Shown here in pieces: positions 8,523 through 16,217 of a DNA stretch of 64,000 nucleotides; position 1 is the stretch's first letter, and each line of letters starts with the position of its first letter. The translations under genes were made by a program, and so were the position numbers. The DNA lies in assembly GCF_050876985.1 (NCBI RefSeq), contig NZ_JBPAPP010000001.1. One strand, given 5' to 3'. The DNA comes from Halopseudomonas sp002296055. GTDB taxonomy: Bacteria; Pseudomonadota; Gammaproteobacteria; Pseudomonadales; Pseudomonadaceae. The notes under the pieces were generated by a model, which was not told the DNA's origin, did no database searches, and worked only from the letters and a program-made list of their open reading frames with translations.

Positions 8523-9122
8523 ATGCTGCCCGACGAACTCCTAGCCTTTCTGCCTTGCCGCACGCCCGATGCCTGGATTGAGCAGGCCCTGGCCCATCCG
8601 CAAGAGTTGCTGATAGATCACGCTAATTGCGAAAAAAAAGCGGCATCAACTGCCCTGATGCTGATGTTTCGCTATGTCGACAAGCCCGACCTGCTGCAGA
8701 AGATGTCACGGCTTGCGCGCGAGGAGTTACGTCACTTCGAGCAGGTCACGGCGATCATGCAAAAGCGCGGGGTTCGCTATCGTGGACTGTCCGCCAGCCA
8801 ATACGCCCAACGCCTGCGTGAGCATGTGCGCACCAGCGAGCCGGGGCGGCTGGTTGATACGCTGATTGTGGGCGCCTTTATCGAGGCGCGCTCTTGCGAG
8901 CGCTTTGCCAAACTGGCGCCGCACCTCGATGCCGAACTGGGCGACTTCTACCGGTCTTTGCTGAAGTCCGAAGCGCGGCATTACCAGGACTATCTGCGTC
9001 TGGCGACCGCTTACGCGGACGGTCCGATTGATCAGCACATTGCCCGGTTTGCCGCGGCCGAGCGGCAGGCTATTCTGGCGGACGATGCGGAGTTTCGCTT
9101 TCACAGCGGCGTGGCCGCCTGA
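8523..9122 (+). CDS. miaE: tRNA-(2-methylthio-N6-(cis-hydroxy)isopentenyl adenosine) hydroxylase
   Basis: MiaE hydroxylates the isopentenyl group of ms2i6A37 in tRNAs that read codons starting with U, using O2 and a non-haem di-iron centre. The 199-residue protein shows the expected Glu/His ligands in a four-helix bundle: ENs of CEKKAAS, EELRHFE, EARSCERF and EARHYQDY. Length fits the family. It stands alone with a TATACT -10-like box at 8481-8486. miaE occurs patchily in bacteria but is usual in Pseudomonas. Confidence 0.93.
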   Translation: MLPDELLAFLPCRTPDAWIEQALAHPQELLIDHANCEKKAASTALMLMFRYVDKPDLLQKMSRLAREELRHFEQVTAIMQKRGVRYRGLSASQYAQRLREHVRTSEPGRLVDTLIVGAFIEARSCERFAKLAPHLDAELGDFYRSLLKSEARHYQDYLRLATAYADGPIDQHIARFAAAERQAILADDAEFRFHSGVAA

Positions 9123-9179
9123 ACCGACCGCGCGTTCTGTAGTCCGCTTTAGATATTGGGTTACCACCAGGGATTGATC

Positions 9180-10046
9180 ATGCTTCCATTCGTTGTTGCT
9201 CGCTCTTTTCGTCAGCCGTTGCTGCTCTGTGCTCTGGGCCTGGGCGCGTTTTTTTCTGCCGCCAGTGCGCAGGCCGAGCCTGCGAGTTGCGAGCGGGTGG
9301 TGGTCACCGGCAACCCGGGCTATCCGCCGCTTATCTGGGCGCCAGAGGGTGGTGATCAGCCGCTGACCGGGGTAACCATCGAAATGCTGAGCAACGCCTT
9401 GCAGAACTCGGGGATCAGCGTGGACGTGCTCGACCTCGGCTCCCGTGCCAAGGCGCTGGAGGCTGTGGAGGCCGGGCAGGTAGATATCATGGCTGGCGTG
9501 TTTCTGACCCGCGAACTGCTCGGTACGCTGGATTTTGTTTATCCGGCGGTGGTTGACGTGCCGAGTGTGTTCTTCGTGCGCCGTGGCGCAGCGTTTCCGT
9601 ACACCGGCTGGCAGGACCTGCAGGGTAAGCGTGGCGCCGCCCAGCAGGGCAGTCGCTTTGGTTTGTCCTTTGACACCTATGCCGCTGACCACCTGCAACT
9701 GCAGCGCGAAAGCTCTGGCGAAACCGCCTTGCGCAAGCTGCTGGCGGGAGAGCTGGACTACGTGGTGCTGGAACGCTATCAGGGGTTGGCACTGGCCCAG
9801 CAGATGGGCGTTGATGGGCAGCTTGATACCCTGGAAGGCTCGTTTATCAATGCGCCGCTGTATCTGGCCATCTCACACAACTCTGTCTGCAACACCCCCG
9901 AACTGCGCTCGGCGCTGGCCTTGGGGATGCTCGAGCAGCAGCAGCGCAACGAGGGTACACGACTGCTCGACAAGTACCGCGGCATCTGGGCTGCACCGTT
10001 CCGCCCGGTCAGTGAGCGCGGTGCAGACGCGCCCTTGGCAGAGTAA
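9180..10046 (+). CDS. periplasmic solute-binding protein, bacterial family 3
   Basis: A 288-residue exported protein. The start at 9180 gives a signal peptide ending near AASAQAEP, and AGGGA precedes it. The mature part has the SBP_bac_3 pattern: an opening VTGNPGYPPLIW strand, GVTIEML, then GQVDIMAGVFLTRE. No ABC permease or ATPase gene is adjacent, so it is either an orphan binding protein that shares a transporter or a sensor-type periplasmic protein. The ligand is unknown, probably a polar amino acid or similar molecule. Confidence 0.82.
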   Translation: MLPFVVARSFRQPLLLCALGLGAFFSAASAQAEPASCERVVVTGNPGYPPLIWAPEGGDQPLTGVTIEMLSNALQNSGISVDVLDLGSRAKALEAVEAGQVDIMAGVFLTRELLGTLDFVYPAVVDVPSVFFVRRGAAFPYTGWQDLQGKRGAAQQGSRFGLSFDTYAADHLQLQRESSGETALRKLLAGELDYVVLERYQGLALAQQMGVDGQLDTLEGSFINAPLYLAISHNSVCNTPELRSALALGMLEQQQRNEGTRLLDKYRGIWAAPFRPVSERGADAPLAE

Positions 10047-10164
10047 ATTACTGCCAGACACCGGGCGCGCTGCTAATCTGTACTGGTCAACTGTACTGTA
10101 GCTGTGACTGTGCCGATGCAGTGAGAGAGGGTACTCTGACGCGCTCGGCTCAAGGAGGTACGCC

Positions 10165-11640
10165 ATGACCAGTCTGCTTTATCAGCGCATCGCCCAACAA
10201 TTGGCTGAAGACATCCAGAACGGCGTATACCGGCCGGGTGAGCGTGTGCCCTCGGTGCGCAAGCTAAGTACGCAGAAGGGCGTCAGCCATGCCACTGTGC
10301 TGCAGGCCTACGCGACGCTGGAAGATCAGGGACTGATTCATGCGCGTCCGCAATCGGGTTACTACGTCCATCAAACCCCCGCACTGACTGCACCCAAGCC
10401 GCAGATTGCCAAGGTTGAGGCGCCATGCGCTGTCACCCGCAGCAGCATCATCAGTGAGATTCTCTCCCAGGCCCGCCGCGAGGGGGTGATTCCCCTGGGC
10501 GCTGCCGTGCCTGCCAGTGAGTACCTGCCGCTACGCGCGCTGCACCAGCAGATGAGCAAAATCACGCGCTTTCATAGTCACAAGGCGTTCAGTTACACCT
10601 TCAGCCCTGGCTTTGAACCCTTGCGTCGCCAGGTGGCGATCCGGATGCGTGACGCCGGCGCCGCGGTTGACCCTGCCAACGTGGTGATCACCAATGGATG
10701 TGTCGAGGCGTTGCAATTGGCGTTGCGGGCGGTGACGAAGCCTGGCGACCTGATTGCCACCGAGTCGCCTAGCTACTATGGCACGGTACAGTTGTGCCAG
10801 TTGCTTGACCTGCAGGTGATCGAGATTCCCACCGATCCGGATACCGGGCTGAGCCTTGAGGCGTTGCAGCGCGCGCTGGACAAATGGCCGATCAAGGCGC
10901 TGGTGCTGACCGCCCGCGCCGGCAATCCGATGGGCGCGACCATGCCGGAGACGCGGCAGCGCAAGTTGGTCAGCATGATGGCGCAGCGCAAACTGACGAT
11001 CATTGAAGACGACATCTACGGTGAGCTGATGTTTGATCAGGGGCAGTCGCGGGCGCTCAAGGCCTTTGACTGTTCCGATACGGTGATTTACTGCTCAAGC
11101 TTCTCCAAAACCATCTCGCCTGGCGTGCGAACCGGCTGGTTGATTACCCGGCGCTACCAAGAGGCTATCGAGCAGCTGCAGACCTTCACCACTCTCTCTG
11201 CCTGCAGTGTGAGTCAGATGGCCGTGGCTGCGTATCTGGAAAACGGCGGCTACGACCGCCACCTGCGGCATATTCGGCAGGAATACTGCAAAAACCTCAG
11301 CCAGTTTCAGTTGGCCGTGCAGCAGTACTTTCCTGAGGGTACCCAGATTTCCCGGCCGCGGGGTGGTTACATTTTATGGATTAGCCTGCCGGGCGGCGTA
11401 GACACGCTAACGCTGTTTAATCGTGCGTTGCTACACAACATCAGCATTGCGCCGGGTATCGTGTTCAGCAACTCGGATCAGTTCAACCACTGCCTGCGCC
11501 TGAACTGCGGTATTCCATGGAATCGGGCGACCGAGCAGGCGGTGATGACGCTGGGTGTGCTGGCCCGGCAGCTGGTTGCAGAATGCGCGCTTGAGCCAGA
11601 TGGTCTGAAGGTAGAGTTTGCTTCTAGTTCAGCTGGTTAG
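10165..11640 (+). CDS. MocR-type GntR regulator with aminotransferase class I domain
   Basis: A 491-residue fusion of an N-terminal winged helix (residues 1-75, with GVYRPGERVPSVRKLS and GVSHATVLQAY) and a PLP-binding fold-type I aminotransferase domain. The likely PLP lysine is K315 in SSFSKTISPG. MocR proteins use PLP or its adducts as effectors to control nearby or distant amino-acid, vitamin B6 or transport genes; no obvious target lies divergently here. AGGAGG seven bases before the ATG is a near-perfect ribosome site. A strong terminator follows. Confidence 0.9.
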   Translation: MTSLLYQRIAQQLAEDIQNGVYRPGERVPSVRKLSTQKGVSHATVLQAYATLEDQGLIHARPQSGYYVHQTPALTAPKPQIAKVEAPCAVTRSSIISEILSQARREGVIPLGAAVPASEYLPLRALHQQMSKITRFHSHKAFSYTFSPGFEPLRRQVAIRMRDAGAAVDPANVVITNGCVEALQLALRAVTKPGDLIATESPSYYGTVQLCQLLDLQVIEIPTDPDTGLSLEALQRALDKWPIKALVLTARAGNPMGATMPETRQRKLVSMMAQRKLTIIEDDIYGELMFDQGQSRALKAFDCSDTVIYCSSFSKTISPGVRTGWLITRRYQEAIEQLQTFTTLSACSVSQMAVAAYLENGGYDRHLRHIRQEYCKNLSQFQLAVQQYFPEGTQISRPRGGYILWISLPGGVDTLTLFNRALLHNISIAPGIVFSNSDQFNHCLRLNCGIPWNRATEQAVMTLGVLARQLVAECALEPDGLKVEFASSSAG

Positions 11641-11653
11641 CAGCCAACGTTAA

Positions 11654-11686
11654 AGCAAAAGGCCCGCATTAAGCGGGCCTTTTGCT
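11654..11686. terminator. bidirectional rho-independent terminator
   Basis: A perfect 14-bp stem (AGCAAAAGGCCCGC with its complement) around loop ATTAA separates the convergent MocR and LysR genes. T-runs are inside the arms on both strands. Confidence 0.9.
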
Positions 11687-11703
11687 GTCTGGAGCTAGGC
11701 TGA

Positions 11704-12648
11704 TTAGTGCGCCTGGGGAGCGGCTTCCTTGCTCTTCTGGTGGTCGCGTACCAGCTTCTGCGACAACTCGATAATCTGTTCGCGCATCCAACGGTTGGCC
11801 GGGTCCTGATCTGTGCTTTCGTGCCAGAACAGGTGGGTTTCAATCGGCGGCACGTCGTCAATGGGCAGGGCAACGGCGTGCAGATTATGGCGCATGGCAA
11901 AGCGTTCATGCACGGTCATCACCATGTCGGTCGACTCCATGACCAGGGGCGCCATTTGATAGTGCTGAGAGCGCAGCACTACGCGACGCTGCAGGCCCAT
12001 TTTGCCAAGGGCCAGGTCCACGTGGCCCAAGCCGTTGCGACGGCTAGAGATATGGATGTGCGACTGTGCCAGATAGTCATCGAGGGTAATGCGCTCTTTC
12101 TTGGCCAGCGGGTGGCCGGGGCGCATGACGCATACGTGATGGTCTTCAAACAGTTTGACGTGGCGCACTTGGGTATCGGTGTTGAGGGGCGCGTCGATGG
12201 CAAAGTCCAGTCGGCCGGCCGCCAGCTCCTTGGTGGTCTCGCGGCGCTTGATCAGGAAGCTATCGATATTGATGTTCGGCGCCATGCGACGAATACGCGC
12301 TGCCAAATGCGGCAGAATGACCGCCTCTGTCAGGTCGGTCATGCTGATGCGGTAGGTCTTGGTGGCCTGCTCGGGTACAAAGCTGCGGCTTTCCTGAACG
12401 GACACGCGCAGCAGCTGCAGGGCGTGACGCACCGGGGTGATGATGTTCTGCGCCATGGGCGTGGGCACCATGCCCTGGGCCGTGCGCACAAACAGCGGGT
12501 CGTTGAAGGTTTCGCGCAGGCGGGCAAGGGCGTTGCTCACCGCCGGCTGAGTGATGCCGACAATCTGGCCCGCACGGGTCAGGTTTGCCTCGGTATAGAT
12601 GGCATCAAAGACAATGAACAGATTCAGATCTACCTTACTGAGGTTCAT
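11704..12648 (-). CDS. LysR-family transcriptional regulator
   Basis: A 314-residue LysR protein. The N-terminal winged helix reads LNLFIVFDAIYTEANLTRAG and QPAVSNALARLRETFNDPLF, followed by a periplasmic-binding-like effector domain. The pattern resembles the NodD/LinR-like LysR group. It is divergent from an acyl-CoA dehydrogenase gene, which is its likeliest target; a palindrome lies between them. AGGATGATGCG before the ATG serves as ribosome site. Confidence 0.9.
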   Translation of the reverse strand: MNLSKVDLNLFIVFDAIYTEANLTRAGQIVGITQPAVSNALARLRETFNDPLFVRTAQGMVPTPMAQNIITPVRHALQLLRVSVQESRSFVPEQATKTYRISMTDLTEAVILPHLAARIRRMAPNINIDSFLIKRRETTKELAAGRLDFAIDAPLNTDTQVRHVKLFEDHHVCVMRPGHPLAKKERITLDDYLAQSHIHISSRRNGLGHVDLALGKMGLQRRVVLRSQHYQMAPLVMESTDMVMTVHERFAMRHNLHAVALPIDDVPPIETHLFWHESTDQDPANRWMREQIIELSQKLVRDHQKSKEAAPQAH

Positions 12649-12748
12649 CGCATCATCCTTTAGTCGAATGCCTCACATCGAGACATGCAGTTCAGCGGAG
12701 GCAGCAGTATATATCGCTTATGAATGTTAATACACGGCAAAAATAGGT

Positions 12749-12760
12749 TAGATAAATCTA
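12749..12760. promoter_or_regulatory. palindromic LysR-type box between LysR and acyl-CoA dehydrogenase genes
   Basis: TAGATAAATCTA has perfect 5-bp arms around AA in an AT-rich stretch between divergent genes, and the flanking bases extend a T-N11-A type LysR motif. Position about 56 bases upstream of the dehydrogenase start fits an activator site. Confidence 0.42.
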
Positions 12761-12815
12761 TATTCGTCATCTAGCATTTTCTTCGTCGATACCCAACCTA
12801 ACGAAGGCAACCATT

Positions 12816-14024
12816 ATGGATTTCGGATACTCCCCCAAGGTCAAAGAATTACGCGAGCGTGTGGATGCGTTCATGCAGGAGCATGTTTTCCCCGCTGAAG
12901 CCACGTTTCACCATCAGGTCGCCGAAGGGGATCGCTGGCAGCCGACTGCTATTGTCGAAGAGCTGAAGGTCAAAGCTCGCGCTGCCGGTCTGTGGAACCT
13001 GTTCCTGCCTGAGTCCGACCTTGGCGCCGGCCTCACCAACCTCGAATACGCCCCGCTGGCCGAGCTGATGGGCCGCTCTGGTCTGGCATCTGAAGCGTTC
13101 AACTGCAGCGCGCCGGATACCGGCAACATGGAAACTATCGTGCGCTACGGTAGCGAAGAGCATAAAGAAAAGTGGCTCAAGCCGCTGCTGGCTGGCGAAA
13201 TTCGCTCCTGCTTCGGCATGACCGAGCCGGGCGTTGCGTCCTCTGACGCCACCAACATGCAGGCTAACGCGCGCCGCGAAGGCGACGAGTGGGTCATTAA
13301 CGGTCGCAAGTGGTGGACTTCCGGTGCTTGCGATCCGCGTTGCAAGATCATGATCTTCATGGGTTTGACCAACCCTGATGCGCCGCGTCACCAGCAGCAC
13401 TCCATGATCCTGGTGCCGATGGATGCCCCTGGCGTTAAGGTGATTCGCCCGCTGCCGGTATTCGGCTATGACGATGCGCCGCACGGCCACGCCGAAGTCG
13501 TGCTGGAAAACGTGCGCGTACCGTACAGCAACGTGCTGCTGGGTGAAGGCCGTGGCTTCGAGATTGCTCAAGGTCGCCTTGGCCCGGGCCGTATCCACCA
13601 CTGCATGCGCTCCATCGGTGCCGCTGAGCGCGCACTTGAGCTGATGTGCAAGCGTTCTGTCGAGCGTGAGGCCTTTGGCAAGCGTCTGGCTCAGCTGGGT
13701 GGCAACATCGATCTGATTGCTCAGTCGCGCATCGAGATCAACCAGGCTCGTCTGCTGACCCTGAACGCTGCTTACATGATGGATACCGTTGGCAACAAGG
13801 TCGCCAAGAGCGAGATTGCGCAGATCAAGGTGGTTGCACCTAACGTTGCGCTGAACGTGATTGACCGCGCTATCCAGATGCACGGTGGTGCTGGTGTGTC
13901 CGATGACTTCCCGCTGGCACACATGTACGCCATGCAGCGCACCCTGCGCCTGGCTGACGGCCCGGATGAAGTGCACCGCGCCGCTATCGGCAAGCACGAG
14001 CTGGGTCGCTACATGCCCCGCTGA
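12816..14024 (+). CDS. acyl-CoA dehydrogenase (ACAD10/11-like)
   Basis: A 402-residue FAD enzyme of the acyl-CoA dehydrogenase family, which makes the trans-2,3 double bond in acyl-CoA during beta-oxidation and passes electrons to ETF. Family signatures: CFGMTEPGVASSDATN, the WVINGRKWWTSGA strand, and the C-terminal IQMHGGAGVSDDFPLAH with RLADGPDEVHR. The sequence is closest in feel to the ACAD10/11 group, acting on longer or 4-hydroxy acyl chains; this is inference. Codon use is strongly biased, suggesting high expression. Likely controlled by the divergent LysR gene. Confidence 0.93.
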   Translation: MDFGYSPKVKELRERVDAFMQEHVFPAEATFHHQVAEGDRWQPTAIVEELKVKARAAGLWNLFLPESDLGAGLTNLEYAPLAELMGRSGLASEAFNCSAPDTGNMETIVRYGSEEHKEKWLKPLLAGEIRSCFGMTEPGVASSDATNMQANARREGDEWVINGRKWWTSGACDPRCKIMIFMGLTNPDAPRHQQHSMILVPMDAPGVKVIRPLPVFGYDDAPHGHAEVVLENVRVPYSNVLLGEGRGFEIAQGRLGPGRIHHCMRSIGAAERALELMCKRSVEREAFGKRLAQLGGNIDLIAQSRIEINQARLLTLNAAYMMDTVGNKVAKSEIAQIKVVAPNVALNVIDRAIQMHGGAGVSDDFPLAHMYAMQRTLRLADGPDEVHRAAIGKHELGRYMPR

Positions 14025-14040
14025 TTGCTGGTTGCTTGAT

Positions 14041-14070
14041 AAAAAACCCGCTCTGAAGAGCGGGTTTTTT
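14041..14070 (+). terminator. rho-independent terminator after acyl-CoA dehydrogenase
   Basis: Stem AAAAAACCCGCTC paired with GAGCGGGTTTTTT (13 bp, loop TGAA) starts 16 bases after the stop codon. Confidence 0.92.
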
Positions 14071-14194
14071 GTGCACGCTATAGCGTCAGCTCAGCTGATA
14101 AAAACGACAATACCCGACAGGTTCGGGTTATGGGCAAGATCGGCTGGGTGGGGGTAGTCAGCCGGGCGGGGAGGGTGCCCGGCGGGATAGACTG

Positions 14195-14413
14195 TCAGCG
14201 GGCGCGGTAGGTGATGCGACCTTTGGTCAGGTCGTAGGGGGTCAGTTCAACACGTACCTTGTCACCAGTCAGGATGCGGATGTAGTTTTTACGCATCTTG
14301 CCTGAAATGTGGGCAGTCACGACATGGCCGTTTTCCAGTTCAACGCGGAACATGGTGTTCGGCAGGGTGTCGATGATGGTGCCTTCCATTTCAATGCTGT
14401 CTTCTTTTGCCAT
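14195..14413 (-). CDS. infA: translation initiation factor IF-1
   Basis: The 72-residue protein begins MAKEDSIEMEGTIIDTLPNT and has the S1-like OB fold of IF-1, with KMRKNYIRILTGDKVRVEL. It binds the ribosomal A site during initiation. The start at 14413 matches the family; the longer open frame upstream is leader. It lies downstream of ate on the same strand, 149 bases away, and so keeps the aat-ate-infA order known in Pseudomonas. Confidence 0.98.
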   Translation of the reverse strand: MAKEDSIEMEGTIIDTLPNTMFRVELENGHVVTAHISGKMRKNYIRILTGDKVRVELTPYDLTKGRITYRAR

Positions 14414-14562
14414 TAAGCAACAACCTCTCGAGGTGAAATTCGGGTGGGTGGCAGAGAGTACCCACAAAAAAGGTGGCCAATTGTGCCTGAAAACAGCGCA
14501 AGCGCCAAGTTTGACGGGGATTTTTTGTGCTCAGGGACGCTGCGTGTTGCTGTACAGGCAGC

Positions 14563-15270
14563 TCAGCTCAGGCGAATCCAGCGCTGGTTGACGAGCATTT
14601 CCAGCGGGCGGTATTCGGTCTTATAGTTCATTTTTCGGCAGTTTTTTATCCAGTAGCCCAGATAGACCGCGTCCAACCCTAACCGTCTGGTTTCTTCGAT
14701 CTGCCATAGGATGGCGTAGCGGCCCAGACTGCGCCGGGGCAGGTCCGGGTCGAAAAAGGTGTAGACCGCAGACAGGCCGTTGCGCATGTGATCAGTCACC
14801 GCAACGGCGACCAGGGTGCCTTGCTTGCGGAAGGCATGAAAGCGGCAGAACTCCCAATCCTTGGCGAGAAAGGAGGTGAACTGTTCACGGCTGGGCGGGA
14901 ACATGTCGCCGTCGGCATGGCGGGCATTGATGTAGCGTTCGTAAAGCCCATAGATTTCGTCGGTCGCCTCAGCCTTCAGCTCGCTCACCTCAAGGTCGCT
15001 ATTGCGTTTGATGATGCGCTTTTGGCTGCTGCTGGCGGCAAAGTCGGCCGCTGGGATGCGCGCCGGAATGCAGGCATTACACTGTTTGCAGTGAGGGCGA
15101 TAAAGGTGGTCGCCACTGCGCCGAAATCCCAGCTCGGAGAGGTGGCTGTAGGTGTCGAGGTCGATCGGTTGTTGCGGGTCCAAAAACAGCGTGGTCGCGC
15201 GCTCCTCCTCCAGGTAACTGCAAGGGTGGGGGTGCGTGGCATAAAATTTAAGCTGCGACAGGTCGGTCAT
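14563..15270 (-). CDS. bpt: aspartate/glutamate leucyltransferase (bacterial arginyltransferase homologue)
   Basis: Bpt (also named ate) joins leucine from Leu-tRNA to proteins with N-terminal Asp or Glu, marking them for ClpS-ClpAP. The 235-residue protein has the cysteine-rich N-terminal part (HPCSYL, then CKQCNAC) and the C-terminal GNAT-like fold with GLSAVYTFFDP and LGYWIKNCRKMNYK. The start at 15270 has GGGAG five bases upstream. It is 50 bases behind aat, forming an N-degron operon. Confidence 0.96.
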   Translation of the reverse strand: MTDLSQLKFYATHPHPCSYLEEERATTLFLDPQQPIDLDTYSHLSELGFRRSGDHLYRPHCKQCNACIPARIPAADFAASSSQKRIIKRNSDLEVSELKAEATDEIYGLYERYINARHADGDMFPPSREQFTSFLAKDWEFCRFHAFRKQGTLVAVAVTDHMRNGLSAVYTFFDPDLPRRSLGRYAILWQIEETRRLGLDAVYLGYWIKNCRKMNYKTEYRPLEMLVNQRWIRLS

Positions 15271-15320
15271 GACGTCTCCCGGACAACACTCTGTCGAGTA
15301 TACGACCGCAGGCAGTGCCG

Positions 15321-16016
15321 TCAACGCAGTGTGCCACCCCAGGCCGAGGGAGCGCCTGCCGGGCATAGTCGCGCAAGCTCTGCACTGAACTGGGCGCGCG
15401 GCAGGCTGCTGGCTCCGAGGCTGAACAGGTGGTCGGTTGGCATCTGGCAGTCGATCAGCTCAAATCCCCATTGTTCCAGCTGTTGCACCAGGGTGATAAA
15501 GGCCAGCTTGGAGGCGTTGTCGATCCGGCTGAACATGGATTCGCCAAAGAACACGCGGCCCAGCGCTATCCCATAGAGGCCGCCAACCAGGTGCTCGTCC
15601 TGATACACCTCCACGCAATGGGCGTGACCTAGACGATGCAGCTCTATATAGGCTGACTGCATGGTCTCGGTAATCCAGGTGCCGCTAGCGCCCTGCCTGA
15701 GGGCGGCGCAGGCAGCGATAACCGCGGGAAAGTCACGATCAAACTCAACACGCAGGTGGGTCTGGCGCATCAGCTTGCGCATGCTGCGTGAGACGTGCAA
15801 ATCAGCAGGGCGAATAATGGTGCGCGGCTCTGGGCTCCACCAGAGAATCGGCTGTCCGGGCGCAAACCAGGGAAAGATGCCTTGTCGGTAGGCGCGCAGC
15901 AGGCGCTCGGGTGTCAGATCGCCTCCGGCGGCCAGCAACCCGTTGGGTTCGGCGAAGGCGCGCTCGACGGCAGGGAAGTCTTGGCTCTCAGCAGTTAGCC
16001 AGGTTAGTGGTGGCAT
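15321..16016 (-). CDS. aat: leucyl/phenylalanyl-tRNA--protein transferase
   Basis: Aat adds Leu or Phe to N-terminal Lys or Arg, the second branch of the bacterial N-degron pathway. The 231-residue protein shows the family core: NGLLAAGGDLTPERLLRAYR, GIFPWF, WWSPEPR and VGGLYGIALGRVFFGESMFS. In P. aeruginosa trxB lies between this gene and ftsK; here there is only a 200-base divergent spacer and no trxB. Confidence 0.97.
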   Translation of the reverse strand: MPPLTWLTAESQDFPAVERAFAEPNGLLAAGGDLTPERLLRAYRQGIFPWFAPGQPILWWSPEPRTIIRPADLHVSRSMRKLMRQTHLRVEFDRDFPAVIAACAALRQGASGTWITETMQSAYIELHRLGHAHCVEVYQDEHLVGGLYGIALGRVFFGESMFSRIDNASKLAFITLVQQLEQWGFELIDCQMPTDHLFSLGASSLPRAQFSAELARLCPAGAPSAWGGTLR

Positions 16017-16217
16017 GTGCGATATTGCTCATTCGTTATTCAAACGGTTTATCAGATACAGGTTATAAGTTATTGTCCCCAATGAATAAAGCGGCCGGTG
16101 CGCGGGGAACGCTCCGGCGCGGCGATGGTCTGCTTGATCTGTATTGTGCACCGCGGTTGTGAATTCGGTCGATTCAGGCCGTACAATGATCGCCCTACCT
16201 GTGATGGAAGCTCTGTT

